Source of the DNA: Halichoerus grypus
Taxonomy: Eukaryota > Chordata > Mammalia > Carnivora > Phocidae
Direction of reading: 5' to 3'
Length of the DNA: 64,000 bases
Assembly: GCF_964656455.1 (NCBI RefSeq)
Contig: NC_135722.1
Location: forward strand, 49,990,628 to 50,054,627
In this document: piece by piece, positions 34,459 to 46,093 of the stretch
Numbering within the stretch: position 1 is the stretch's first letter
Layout of the letters: each line of letters opens with the position of its first letter
Translations under genes and position numbers: made by a program
The notes under the pieces: model-generated
The model's input: the letters and a program-made list of their open reading frames with translations, nothing else
What the model was told of the DNA's origin: nothing
The model's database searches: none

Positions 34459-37400
34459 ATGGCACTAAATTCATATCTTTCAATAGTTATCCTGAATTAA
34501 ATAGGCTAAATGCCCCAATCAAAAGACACAGACTATCAGATTGGATAAAAAAACAAGACCCATCGATATGCTGTCTGCAAGAGACTCATTTTAGACCCAA
34601 AGACACCCCCAGATTGAAAGTGAGAGGGTGGAAAACAATTTACCATGCTAATGGACACCCAAAGAAAGCTGGGGTGGCAATTCTAATATCAGACAAATTA
34701 GATTTTAAACCAAAGACTGTAATAAGAGATGAGGAAGGGCACTGTATCATACTTAAAGGGTCTATCCAACAAGAAGATCTAACAGTTGTAAATATCTATG
34801 CCCCTAACATAGGAGCAGCCAATTATATAAGCCAATTAATAGCAAAAGCAAAGAAACACATCGACAACAATAAATAATAGTGGGGGACTTTAACACCCCC
34901 CTCACTGAAATGGACAGATCATCTAAGCAAAAGATCAACAAGGAAATAAAGACTTTAAATGACACACTGGACCAAATGGACTTCACAGATATATTCAGAA
35001 CATTCCATCCCAAAGCAACAGAATACACATTCTTCTCGAGTGCCCATGGAACATTCTCCAGAATAGATCACATCATAGGTCAAAAATCAAGTCTCAACCA
35101 GTACCAAACGACTGGGATCATTCCCTGCATATTTTCAGACCACAATGCTTTGAAACTAGAACTAAATCACAAGAGGAAAGTTGGAAAGAACTCAAATACA
35201 TGGAGGCTAAAGAGCATCCTACTAAAAAAGGAATGGGTCAACCAGGAAATTAAAGAAGAATTTAAAAAATTCATGGAAACAAATGAAAAGGAAAACACAA
35301 CTGTTCAAAATCTTTGGGATGCAGCAAAGGTGGTCCTAAGAGGAAAGTATATAGCAATACAAGCCTTTCTCAAGAAACAAGAGCGGTCTCAAATACACAA
35401 CCCAACCCTACACCTAAAGGAGCTGGAGAAAGAAGAGCAAATAAAGCCTAAACCCAGCAGGAGAAGAGAAATAATAAAGATCAGAGCAGAAATCAATGAA
35501 ATAGAAACCAAAAGAACAGTAGAACAAATCAACAAAAATAGGAGCTGAATCTTTGAAAGAATTAACAAGATTGATAAACCCTGGGCCAGACTTATCAAAA
35601 AGAAAAGAGAAATGACCCAAATCAACAAAGTCATGAATGAAAGAGGAGAGATCACAACCAACACCAAAGAAATACAAACAATTATAAGAACATATTATGA
35701 GCAACTCTATGCCAGTAAATTAGATAATCTGGAAGAAATGGATGCATTCCTAGAGATGTATCAACTACCAAAACTGAACCAGGAAGAAATAGAAAACCTG
35801 AACAGACCTATAACCACTAAGGAAATTGAAGCAGTCATCAAAAATCTCCCAAAAAACAAGAGCCCAGGGCCAGATGGCTTCCCAGGGGAATTCTACCAAA
35901 CATTTAAAGAAGAATTAATACCTACGCTTCTGAAGAGTTCCAAAAAATAGAAATGGAAAGAAAACTTCCAAACTCATTTTATAAGGCCACCATTACCTTG
36001 ATCCCAAAATCAGACAAAGACCCCATCAAAAAGGAGAATTACAGACCAATATCCCTGATGAAAATGAATGCAAAAATTCTCACCAAAATACTAGCCAATA
36101 GGATCCAACAGTCCATTACAAGGATTCTTCACCACGACCAAGTGGGATTTATCCCTAGGCTGCAAGGTTGGTTCAACATCCACAAAGCAATCAATGTGAT
36201 ACACTACATTAATAAAAGAAAAAACAAGAACCATATGATCCTCTCAATAGATGCAGAAAAAGCATTTGATAAAGTACAGCATCCTCTCTTGATCAAAACT
36301 CTTCAGAGTATAGGGATAGAGGGTACATACCTCAATATCATAAAAGCCATCTATGAAAAACCCACAGCAAATACCATTCTCAATGGGGAAAAACTGAGAG
36401 CTTTCCCCCTAAGGTCAGGAACATGGCAGGGATGTCCACTATCACCACTGCTATTCAACATAGTATTAGAAGTCCTAGCCACAGCAATCAGACAACAAAA
36501 AGAAATAAAAGGCATCCACATCAGCAAAGAAGAAGTCAAACTCTCACTCCTTGCACATGATATGATACTTCATGTGGAAAACCCAAAAGACTCCACCCCA
36601 AAACTGCTAGAACTCATACAGGAATTCAGTCAAGTGGCAGGATATAAAATTAATGCACAGAAATCAGTGGTATTCCTATACACCAACAAGACAGAAGAAA
36701 GAGAAATTAAGGAGTCAATCCCATTTACAGTTGCACCCAAAACCATAAGATACCTAGGAATAAATCTAACCAAAGAGGCAAAGGATCTGTACTCAGAAAA
36801 CTATAACATACTCATGAAAGAAATTGAGGAAGACACAAAGAAATGGAAAAACATTCCATGCTCATGGATTGGAAGAACAAATATTGTGAAGATGTCAATT
36901 CTACCTACAGCAATCTACACATTTAATGCAATCCCTATCAAAATACCATCCACTTTTTTCAAAGAAATGGAACAAATAATCCTAAAATTTATATGGAACC
37001 AGAAAAGACTCTGCATAGCCAGAGGAATGTTGAAAAAGAAAAGCAAAGCTGGCGGCATCACAATTCCAGACTTCAAGCTCTATTACAAAGCTGTCATCAT
37101 CAAGACTGTATGGTGCCGGCACAAAAACAGACACATAGGTCAATGGAACAGAATAGAGAGCCCAGAAATGGACCCTCAACTATATGGTCAACTTATCTGC
37201 GACAAAGCAGGAAAGAATGTCCAATGGAAAAAAAGACAGTCTCTTCAACAAATGGTGTTGGGAAAATTGGACAGCCACATGCAGAAGAATGAAACTGGAC
37301 CATTTCCTTACACCACACACAAAAATAGACTCCAAATGGTTGAAAGACCTCAATGTGAGACAGGAGTCCATCAAAATCCTAAAGGAGAACACAGGCAGCA

Positions 37401-38137
37401 ACCTCTTCGACCTCAGCCACAGCAACTTCTTCCTAGAAACATCTCCAAAAGCAAGGGAAGCAAGGGTAAAAATGAACTCTTGGGACTTCATCAAGATAAA
37501 AAGCTTTTGCACAACAAAAGAAACAGTCAACAAAACCAAAAGACAACTGACAGAATGGGAGAAGATATTTGCAAATGACATATCAGATAAAGGGTTAGTA
37601 TTCAAAATCTATAAAGAACTTAACAAACTTAACACCCAAAGAATGCAGAAGTACCAAATTCAAGAAGAATGTACAATTTAAGGAGGAGCAAGATGGTGGA
37701 GGAGTAGCAGACCAAAATGCCCAAAGAATGCAGAAGTACCAAATTCAAGAAGAATGTACAATTGACAAATGATCCAATCAAGAAATGGGCAGAAAACATG
37801 AACACACATTTTTCCAAAAAAGACATCCAAATGGCCAACAGACACATGAAAAAGTGCTCAACATCACTCAGCATCAGGGAAATCCAAATCAAAACCTCAA
37901 TGACATACCACCTCACACCAGTCAGAATGGCTAAAATTAACAAGTCAGGAAATGACAGATGTTGGCGGGGATGAGGAGAAAGGGGAACCCTCCTACACTG
38001 TGGGTGGGAATGCAAGCTGGTGCAGCCACTCTGGAAAACAGCATGGACGTTCCTCAAAAAGTTGAAAATAGAGCTACCATATGATCCAGCAATTACAGTA
38101 CTCGCTATTTACCCCAAAGATACAAATGTCGGGATCT
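34459..38137 (+). pseudogene. L1 ORF2, broken, RT active-site box altered
   Basis: ATGGCACTAAATTCATATC keeps the ORF2 start (about 34459), but base losses near 34495 and 34873 break the endonuclease; here its GDFN motif is intact (MGDFNTPL, 34880). The RT is mostly open (35953-37578, 541 codons), the longest frame of the window, but the metal-binding FADD box reads LAHD (about 36549-36560), which removes one of the two adjacent catalytic Asp residues. Stops occur near 35547 and 35948, and a foreign segment interrupts the region at 37645-37765. The Cys-rich C-terminal part follows at about 37960-38137. Inactive. Confidence 0.9.
37641..37763 (+). repeat. Copy of the L1's own 5' junction inside its ORF2, partly duplicated
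   Basis: A 38-base word that flanks the 5' end of this L1 at 32477-32514 occurs again at 37641-37678 and 37726-37763. The first internal copy continues into the L1 5' terminus (GGAGGAGCAAGATGGTGGAG, 37682-37701), as at the real junction. The two internal copies, each preceded by CCCAAA, form an 85-base tandem period. Sister L1s run straight from CACCCAAAGAA to CAAAT here, so about 120 bases are extra. Confidence 0.85.
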
Positions 38138-38430
38138 GAAGGGGTACGTGCACCCCGACGTTTATAGCAGCAATGTCCACAATAGCCAAACTATGGAAAG
38201 AGCCAAGATTTCCATCGACAGATGAATGGATAAAGAAGATGTGGTATATATATACAGTGGAATATTATGCAACCATCAAAAGGAGTGAAATCTTGCCATT
38301 TGCAATGACACGGGTGGAACTGGAGTGTATCATGCTGAGCGACATAAGTCAATCAGAGAAAGACATGTATCATATGACCTCAGTGATATGAGGAATTCTT
38401 AATCTCAGGAAAAAACTGAGGGTTACTGGA

Positions 38431-38455
38431 GTGGTGGGGGGTGGGAGGGATGGGG
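38431..38455 (+). other. G-quadruplex-type tract in the L1 3' UTR
   Basis: GTGGTGGGGGGTGGGAGGGA followed by TGGGG, the same element as at 24357-24379. Confidence 0.6.
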
Positions 38456-38893
38456 TGGCTGGGTGATAGACATTGGGGAGTATATGTGCTACGGTGAGCA
38501 CTGTGAATTGTGTAAGACTGTTGCATCACAGACCTGTACCTCTGAAACAAATAATACATTATATGTTAAAAAAAAAGAAGAAGAAGAAGATTGCAGGAAG
38601 GGAAGAGTGAAGGGGGGGAAATCAGAGGAGGAGATGAACCATGAGAGACTATGGACTCTGAAAAACAAACTGAGGGTTCTAGAGGGGAGGGGGTTGGGGG
38701 GATGGGTTAGCCTGGTGTTGGGTATTAAAGAGGGCACAGACTTCATGGAGCACTGGGTGTTATACGCAAACAATGAATCATGAAACACTACATCAAAAAC
38801 TAATGATGTAATATATGGTGATTAACATAACATAATAATAAAAAAAATAGCTAATAATGTAATTTATGGTGATTAACATAACATAATAAAAAA

Positions 38894-40440
38894 TATGTTG
38901 AGATATAACACTACTTCATGTCATTAATAATTTTTTATAAATAAGATTTCTAATGACTGTAAAAAAAATATTCTATTGAATTAATTTTACTTACTTTTAG
39001 CTTTCATAACATGGTGAATAGAAAATCTTAATTATATAGGTTACCCACATTTTATTCCTTTTAGACACCACTATTCTCAGAAACCATATGGAGTGTTGGG
39101 AATTTTTATGGCATAGATCACCAATCCATTTTAAGCCAGCTACCTCAGGGGAAGATATTACATTTTCTTTGAACAGGGGGAGACTATCTACCTCATACAA
39201 GAGAAGAAGAGCTGCTTCTAATGGTAAAGGGAGTTTGGCAGAGCTCAGGATTTGCTTCATTGACATCTACTCACATAATTCCATTCCAATATTTAGAGTT
39301 CTATTTCTTTCTAATAAATAACCTACCAGGAGATTAGGAGATAATTTTTTTTTTTTTTTTTAAGCATAGTCTCACAAGCTTTGTTTCCTTGCCTGGGCCT
39401 TGGGCTAGATATTTAAAGCCCTGAGCTCACTGGCTCATTATTTCCTTTATCCTCCTTCTCCAGCTTGTTTATCACAGAAAGAACAAATTTATACTTTTCT
39501 TATTCTTACTAAAATATTTGGCAGAAATGCTTGGACACTCAAAGCCTTGTCTTCTTTAAGCACTTGATTATAGAAGGTAATAATATATGTTTTGTCACCA
39601 CATTCTACATACCACCAATGTCCCCTTTGCCAATAGCAGCAGAGGCCCTAATTTCCCTAAGGCTAATTAGGTAAGGAACTAATTCCAAATTCCATTCTTA
39701 AGAATTTGTTATGGAGGAAGCACTTCTGCTATCTATACTTATGTCAGTTAGGGTCAGAACTACTATGAGTATTAAGGAATAAAGAATTTATTATAGGAAT
39801 TAGATACAATTGTGGGAGGAGCTAGGGGGAAAAAAAGATCCAAAAACAAATTTACTAACCAGATTAGCCCCGCATGAATGAGTTGGTATTTGCAGAAGAC
39901 TAAGTACTCTCAGCTTCTGGTATGGAATCATAAAGGAAGTGAGTGTAGAAATTTTAGGAAGTTGATTAGCTACTCCTGGCTACTGCTTCTGTGTTTGCAG
40001 TAAAATATCTGGTGGTGCATTTGTGATCCCTGTTGATAAGCAGGTCAGTAGCCATGGAGAGCTGTGTGGGGAGCTGTAGGATATGGGGAGAAATGAGAAT
40101 CCTCTAGTATCCCTGTGTTTCTCTGTCACTGCCTGTAAACAACATTGAACAGAAAATAGTGGTTGCTGTTTCACATTTGCTCCCACAGCTTATGCATTTC
40201 TGATGTGACCAACTCTAAATTGGAAACTTACAAGGAAGAGAATTCTGGGAAACAAAGTGCTAACAAAGAAGTCATAGTAAGTTACACCAAGGCACATTTT
40301 ATCATCTGTGCTTGTCCAAGTGAGGAGCATAATTAATTCTCAGTTAATACATTAAGGAATTAAAGACACCTCATTTAATTAATTGATAGTAAATGAACCA
40401 AATAGTAAATGAACTCAAAATTCCATCAGGGTATTTTTAA
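38894..40440. other. Intergenic DNA, nothing recognised
   Basis: No receptor remnant on either strand. A T-run of about 18 bases sits near 39344. Short open frames (for example 39088-39321) have no family motifs. Confidence 0.4.
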
Positions 40441-40499
40441 GTACAACAAAATGGCAGCATGTTATTTTATTTTTATACAAATTAGTTTAAAGAACAAAG

Positions 40500-41560
40500 G
40501 GAGAGTGAGAAAAGTATAGGAGGATAATCAACTTTAAAAGTTATTAAAATATATTATAATTTTGTAGTGATGAAAAACCTTGTGATATTGGTTCAAGAAC
40601 AGACAAACCAACTATATAAATGAAAAGCAGACTCTTCTACAAATTGAAATTTAATATGAAGAAAGAATAAATGAAAATCAGTTCTGAAGTGATGAGTTAT
40701 TAAGTCATTTATGTTATTACACAGGTTAAAAATAGAAGCAGAAAGGTATTTCATTTCCTTATATCTCACCTCAAAATAAATTGCAGTTAGATTGGAATTA
40801 AAAGTAAAACTTAACACACACACACCCCAATAACAACATAGATGTTGGGATGTTGATATATAATAAAGCTATGCAGAAGCCCTAAGTCTGAAAGTGATAA
40901 AATCATGTGTTATAGGTAATATGATCAGTATTGATTTCATTTAAAAATTTAATCTGCCATATGAAAATAAGGTATTAAATATAAAGAGCTTATAGGGAAG
41001 TGTTAATATGTCAAGTGTAATCAAAAACTCATGCTATGTGACTTTTAAGAAGCTAGGCAGAAATTTGGAGAGGAGGCAAGGAAATCAGTAAATACCATAA
41101 AAATAAAGAAGAACATGACCTATTCAATCAGTAATCTACTATCTGACGATCCTACTTTTTCTAAGGGTAGAACCTTTAGAAATTTTTCAGATATGCACAA
41201 AAATGATTCATAAAGATGTCACATCAATTCTGAATTAAAAATAACTTAAATATTATATATTCAAATTATGAAAAGATAAAATGCAAACAAAATATTCTAG
41301 TACATTTAAAAGGATACTATATCCCATATGTATCAACATAGACAGATCTCTAAATTTAATAGTAAGTCTGTGAAATGATACAGTGCATTACCATTTACAT
41401 GAAATAAAAAAATTATAATCCCAAACCCCATAGAAATTATTGAATGTAAAAAGATCAATTTAGACTCTAAGAGAAATGAAAAGCATATAGTGGTCATTCC
41501 TATCTCTGAGGATAAGACAAAACTGGAACTGGGTAGGGTAAGACTCATAAGTCATTTCAA
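40500..41560 (+). repeat. Probable ancient LINE (L1/HAL1-type) remnant
   Basis: A-rich on the plus strand with L1-like phrases such as GATATGCACAAAAATGATTC and AGTGGTCATTCCTATCTCTG. Too decayed to assign domains. Confidence 0.4.
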
Positions 41561-42015
41561 ATTAAATGTCTCATGTATTTGATTAAGAATAACATCAAGG
41601 TAAATAAGCCACAGTAATAATAGTTTTTTAATTCCATGTTGTGAAAACAAAGGCATTTGTTGTATGTTTCCTTGTCTTACTTTTGTTGAACGGAGGGAAA
41701 AGTAGGACTTAAAAAACGGAGGGAGAAAAAAAGCATTGCAAATGTAATGATGGGAATGGTCATTGCTTGGACTGTTCACTCTCACACAGAGTGAAATAAT
41801 GCAAACAGTTCTTGCTTCCAAAGAATTAGTCCTTGAACTTGAAATATTTTGAAGAATCATAGAATCAATAATGGGCCAAGATCAAATGCTCTGGAATATA
41901 GTTTGGCAACACTAAATTTAGACAGAGAAAACTCTCTGAAAAGAGCCCACATTTTCCTTGCTAGGTCAAAATGCTTGGTAAACAAAGGCAAGAGTACCTA
42001 CTTTTTAGCAAAGAC

Positions 42016-42936
42016 TCAGAGCACTCGCTCCCGAATCTGTTTGGTCCTTACACCATGAATGATGGGGTTGAGTGAAGGTGGGATAACCAAATAGAGGTTG
42101 GCAACAAGAATGTGAATGTAACGTGGTATGTTGTGTCCAAATCGGTGAGTGAGGAAGGAGAACACTGAGGGGATATAGAAAACACAGATGACCCCAACAT
42201 GAGAGCCACACGTGCTGAGCGCTTTTAGCCGAGCATCCTGTGATGGGAGGCGGAAGACAGCTCGCAGAATGTAGACGTAGGAGATGCCAATAAGGACCAG
42301 GTTCAGGACAAAGAAGGAAACCACAAAGAGCCCATAGACGGCATTGATATGGATGTTTCCACAGGAAAGTTTTGCAATGCCCATGTGCTCACAGTAGGAA
42401 TGAGCTATTATGTGAGCCTGACAAAAGAGTAGGCGGTAGATGAGATAGACCATGGGAAGTGTAAGCACAACTGGACGAACCACAGTGCACACGCTGATGC
42501 CCACCAGCACCCGGGATGTCAAGATGGTCGTATAGTGGAGTGGAGCACAGATAGCCACATAACGGTCCAAGGCCATGGCCAACAGGACCTCGGCCTCCAT
42601 GCCAGTGAAGGCATGGATCAAAAACATCTGGGCCACACAAGCCCCAAAGTTAATCTCATGAGCATTAAACCAGAAGATACCCAGCATGCGGGGAACAGAG
42701 GTTGTGGAAAGGGCCAAATCGATAGTTGAAAGGAGGGCCAGAAAGTAGAACATGGGCTCCCTCTGCAGGCTCTGCTCCATCTTGATGACCAGCAAAAGTG
42801 TGGCATTGCCCAGTAAGGCCACCAGGTAAACAGAGCAGAAAGGCAGGGAGATCCAGGCATGAGCCCCTTCCAGACCAGGGATTCCAACGAGGAAGAATGT
42901 GGCTGGGTGAAAAATACTTCTGTTCTGGTATATCAT
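42016..42936 (-). CDS. OR52J3: Olfactory receptor, OR52J3-like, open but slightly truncated
   Basis: From ATG 42936-42934 ([11 protein letters not shown]) the frame runs 306 codons to TGA at 42016-42018. I chose this start because it matches the short OR52J N-terminus and sits 37 bases after a good splice acceptor. Landmarks: NRS glycosylation site 5-7, GIPGLE 18-23, GN 43-44, Cys 100, [10 protein letters not shown] 121-130, [16 protein letters not shown] in loop 2, KALSTCGSH at the TM6 entry. TM5 [19 protein letters not shown] is very close to human OR52J3 as I know it. Three oddities: an extra codon in intracellular loop 1 (EQSLQREPM against ExxLHxPM in its neighbours); NPIIH where all other receptors here have NPxxY; and the stop falls before VFAKK, with the next stop at 41998-42000, so about six tail residues are lost. 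Expected role is class I odorant receptor; function is doubtful. Confidence 0.88.
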   Translation of the reverse strand: MIYQNRSIFHPATFFLVGIPGLEGAHAWISLPFCSVYLVALLGNATLLLVIKMEQSLQREPMFYFLALLSTIDLALSTTSVPRMLGIFWFNAHEINFGACVAQMFLIHAFTGMEAEVLLAMALDRYVAICAPLHYTTILTSRVLVGISVCTVVRPVVLTLPMVYLIYRLLFCQAHIIAHSYCEHMGIAKLSCGNIHINAVYGLFVVSFFVLNLVLIGISYVYILRAVFRLPSQDARLKALSTCGSHVGVICVFYIPSVFSFLTHRFGHNIPRYIHILVANLYLVIPPSLNPIIHGVRTKQIRERVL

Positions 42937-42973
42937 CCTGTCACTGGTCAAAGGAGGTAAAGCTGTTCCTCTT

Positions 42974-42998
42974 CTAGGGGAAAAATGAGAGAAAGCAA
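42974..42998 (-). other. Splice acceptor of the OR52J3-like coding exon
   Basis: On the minus strand TTTCTCTCATTTTTCCCCTAG is followed by AAGAGGAACAGC and, 37 bases on, the ATG. A strong pyrimidine tract makes it the best acceptor in the window. Confidence 0.65.
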
Positions 42999-43326
42999 GA
43001 CGGAGAGATCAGAAGAGAGATCAGAGGGTAAAGGTGATGACATGTCAATTGGTAGCTCAGTGTTTCAGCATAGAGTTGATGTCATGCTTAATACATAGTA
43101 AGTGTGCTACTGAAGAACATGTATGAGATATCTCACAGCCATTTGATAAGGCAGGTCAAGGTCATATTCAGAGTTTCCACCCTGCCTACTGATTGAGTTC
43201 TAATCCCAAACATGGAGGCTTGCAGCAAGCTCAGTGAAGATTTCTAATAATTAGAGCTCATTATTCACTGAAGGAGAGATGAGGTCAAGTTAATACACTA
43301 CAGAGTCAGTCAAAAATGCCTTTAAG
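42999..43326. other. Upstream flank of the OR52J3-like gene
   Basis: Intron or promoter-side DNA; no repeat or binding motif that I can defend. Confidence 0.4.
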
Positions 43327-43413
43327 CAAAAAAAAGACAAAGAGAAACAACGAAAGAAAGAAAGAAGAAAGAAAAAGAAAGAAAGAAAGAAAGAAGAAAG
43401 AAAAGAAAGAAAA
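43327..43413 (+). repeat. (GAAA)n microsatellite
   Basis: About 85 bases of GAAA units with occasional GAA and AAAAG interruptions. Confidence 0.92.
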
Positions 43414-44023
43414 TACCCTTAAAAATTCATAATGAAAATAAATTATAGATCCAGGTGTATAGGTACTCACAATTAAAATCTGAATTCTTCTGACTGATAT
43501 GTAAAAACCCGGACCCATGCCCAGCAGCCTCTCACAGACACAAAATCAGATAATAAGGGCTGGCCCTTTGGGATGCCTGGCCAGGACTAGAAACAGCCAT
43601 TGCTTATGATTTACAGACAGCCCTGAGTATCAGTTGGGAAAGGGAAAATGAGGGTTGTCTAATGCCATTTCACACTTGTTCACTCACAGCATATCCAGTA
43701 CTCTCAGAGCACCTATTAATCTTATTGGTGTTAATTTTACCACTGTTATGGAGCCAACACTTGCTTGGTTACTCCTCTTACTGATTCAAGACACTGAAAA
43801 TCTGGGTAGAAAGCCTCAAATGATTTTGGTACTAGAGAAGGTATTTTTTGCAGCTCTATGGGACAATCGTGTCTCAATAGAGAAGAATCTACTTCTGCAG
43901 TGACCTGAAGGGTATGGAGAAAGATACCTAAGTAATACCTTCAAAATGCTGCAGAATGCATCAAACCACTCAGAATGAGGTAAAGGAACTTGCCCTGGAA
44001 TGTATGGTTCAGCAGTTGTAACC
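43414..44023. other. Intergenic DNA, nothing recognised
   Basis: No gene or clear repeat on either strand. Confidence 0.4.
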
Positions 44024-44260
44024 AAAAATAAAGCAGAGATAGGGGCATCTGGGTGGCTCAGTTAAGCGTCAGACTCTTGATTTCAGCTCAGGTCATGATC
44101 TCAGGGTCAAGAGATTGAGTCTCTTGTTGGGCTCCATGCTCAGCATGGAGTCTGCTTGAGATTCTCTCTCTCCCTCTGCCCGTGCCTCTCCCCCACTCAC
44201 ACAGGCTCTCTCTCTCTCAATAAATAAATAAATAAATAATTAAAAAATAAAGCAGAGATA
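44024..44260 (+). repeat. Carnivore tRNA-derived SINE, older subtype
   Basis: Body 44042-44242, head GGGGCATCTGGGTGGCTCAG, a variant middle (GACTCTTGATTTCAGCTCAG) also seen in part in the copy near 61200, tail (AAAT)n. The 18-bp target duplication AAAAATAAAGCAGAGATA is perfect at 44024-44041 and 44243-44260. Confidence 0.95.
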
Positions 44261-45487
44261 TCCATTTTTGCCCTTGTCATAGCTTCACTTTATCATTTTT
44301 TTAATTTTTTTTCAATATAGAAAACATATCAAGGTAAAAAAAACTATCATTTGTGAGTTCAGTCCAACGAAGAAAGAACAAGTGCCACAAAGTGCACAGA
44401 CTCTTATTTGTCTGTAAAAATGTAAACACCTTGGCCATGTAAGAAACCATTGCCTAGAAAGGTGATGGCCAAGGCCAAGGTGGAGAGTCCCCGTTGTTTA
44501 TTGTGGAGCAACACTAGGAACCCATTCTCAACAGCAGCTCTCTATTGGCCTCATCCCTTCCTCCCAACATGGAAATTTATTTCATCCAATGCAACTGACA
44601 GGATGATATTAAAGGCATTGGATCTTCCTGAGACTTTTAAAGATAATCTCATTCCCATTTAAAGATATAATTTTGGTTTTTTTCTACCTGGTGCAGTTGG
44701 CCTCTCGGTCCAGTTCTCAGGCTGCTCTGCCCATGTCTCTCTGCATTTCCTGCCACACCTATTCACCAGACACCAGCAGCTGATTCACCTTTTCCTTCCA
44801 TAGGAATCGAGACTTACACACAGCATCGAGCAGCACAGCCCTTATACCCCTCTCTGAGGACTGCATGGAGAGTACCTTTATGTTAGGCTTCTAGCACCTA
44901 AGGGATATTTCTAAGAAAACATCCCATTTTAATCCCAGCTTTACACCAAGCTCTGGGATTGAGTCCTTGGAGACTGCACACAAACCTCTAGATTCAATTT
45001 CCCAAACCAAAAACCCCAAGGAACATAGAAGCAAACTGAAGTGTATGTAAACAAAAGTTGAAGAGTGGGGATAAAGTACATAGATTTTGTCATCTCTACT
45101 TGACAGATGTGAAAATAGATATACTATATCTCCATGTGAATGTGACTCTGTGGTCCAAGTCTGTGGCTTACTGACCTACATATAGAAGAAACTAGCTTAT
45201 ATATTTATTTATTTATTTGTCCATTTCTTCATTTATTTATTTATTTGAACTAGCTAATTTAAATTCAAATATTTTAACTAGTATAGAAGGCTTTTTTCAA
45301 TTTTACTATTTCTTTTCACTAAATCTTTTCCAAACCCTCTCATAAAGCTGCTTTGACTTTCCCCAAGTAGCACTAAGGACATAGATCCATGATCTTTTTT
45401 CCATTCTGTTTTCTGTACATGAATTCCCTACCACGACCACAATTTTGCCTGTACAAATTTCAAAAGTCCTATTGATAAGTGCCTAAA
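44261..45487. other. Intergenic DNA, nothing firmly recognised
   Basis: A GC-richer patch at about 44690-44950 resembles no gene I know. ATTT-rich low complexity at 45201-45246. Confidence 0.4.
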
Positions 45488-45712
45488 TTTCAATCCTGGT
45501 GCCACAGTGCTGGTGTTCAAGTTCTGGCTCTGACATACATTAGCTGTGTGACTTTGGGTGACTTAGGTATCATTTCTGTGCCTGTTTCCTTAACTATAAA
45601 ATGGAAATCAAAATAGTGCCTTCCTCATTGGGTACATTTGAGATACAAATTAAATGTCTCCGAGGCATTTAGAACAGTGTCCTATACATAGTAAGCGGTC
45701 AATTATAACTTG
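45488..45712 (+). repeat. MIR SINE
   Basis: TTCAAGTTCTGGCTCTGACA, TTAGCTGTGTGACTTTGGG, CCTTAACTATAAAATGG and GTAAGCGGTCAATTATAA follow one another in MIR order. Confidence 0.85.
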
Positions 45713-45732
45713 TTTCTTTTTCTTTTTCTTCT

Positions 45733-45774
45733 TATCATTATTATTATTATTATTTATTATTATTATTATTATAG
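45733..45774 (+). repeat. (ATT)n microsatellite
   Basis: About 13 ATT units with one interruption. Confidence 0.9.
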
Positions 45775-45903
45775 ATTTCAACTCACAAGAATAGCTGCAT
45801 AGATATTATTCATGCAGAACAAGTTTAGGAATCACTAATCACTACTAACTCTGTAGCCATTTTTCTTCTGAAATCTCTAATAACATTAAATATTCTCTTT
45901 GCA

Positions 45904-46092
45904 GGAGCACATGGATGGCTCAGTCAGTTAAGCATCTGCCTTAGGCTCAGGTCATGATCCCAGAGTCCTGGGATCAAGCAATCATACTCCTTGCTTAGCG
46001 GGAAGTCTGCTTCTCCCTCTCCCTTTGCTGCTTCCCCTGACCTGCTCATGCTCTCTCTCTCAAATAAATAAATAAAATCTTTAAAAAAATAT
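45904..46092 (+). repeat. Carnivore tRNA-derived SINE, diverged
   Basis: Head GGAGCACATGGATGGCTCAG, tail CAAATAAATAAATAAAATCTT plus A run, ending against the twin-primed L1. No clear target duplication. Confidence 0.88.
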
Positions 46093-46093
46093 A

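Larger units (their letters stand above)
32518..38893 (+). mobile_element. LINE-1, long copy, internally deleted and inactive
   Basis: Same family as 17759-24777. The 5' end GGAGGAGCAAGATGGTGG is present, but about 1.0 kb of 5' UTR is missing: at about 32676 the text jumps from the equivalent of 17924 to that of 18941. A carnivore SINE lies inside the 5' UTR (32927-33147). ORF1 region about 33584-34380, ORF2 region about 34459-38137, 3' UTR to 38893. Around 37641-37763 a foreign segment breaks ORF2 (separate entry). The 3' terminus is partly duplicated: the last ~45 bases (TAATGTAATTTATGGTGATT and following) repeat at 38851-38893. No target duplication was found. Confidence 0.92.

Noticed and set aside
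35953..37578. Longest open frame of the window (541 codons) as a host gene
   Set aside because: It is the RT part of a broken LINE-1 ORF2, bounded by L1 5' and 3' sequence and matched by a second copy at 22119-23063.
43327..43413. CRISPR-like or regulatory repeat array
   Set aside because: A plain GAAA microsatellite with no spacers, in a mammalian genome.
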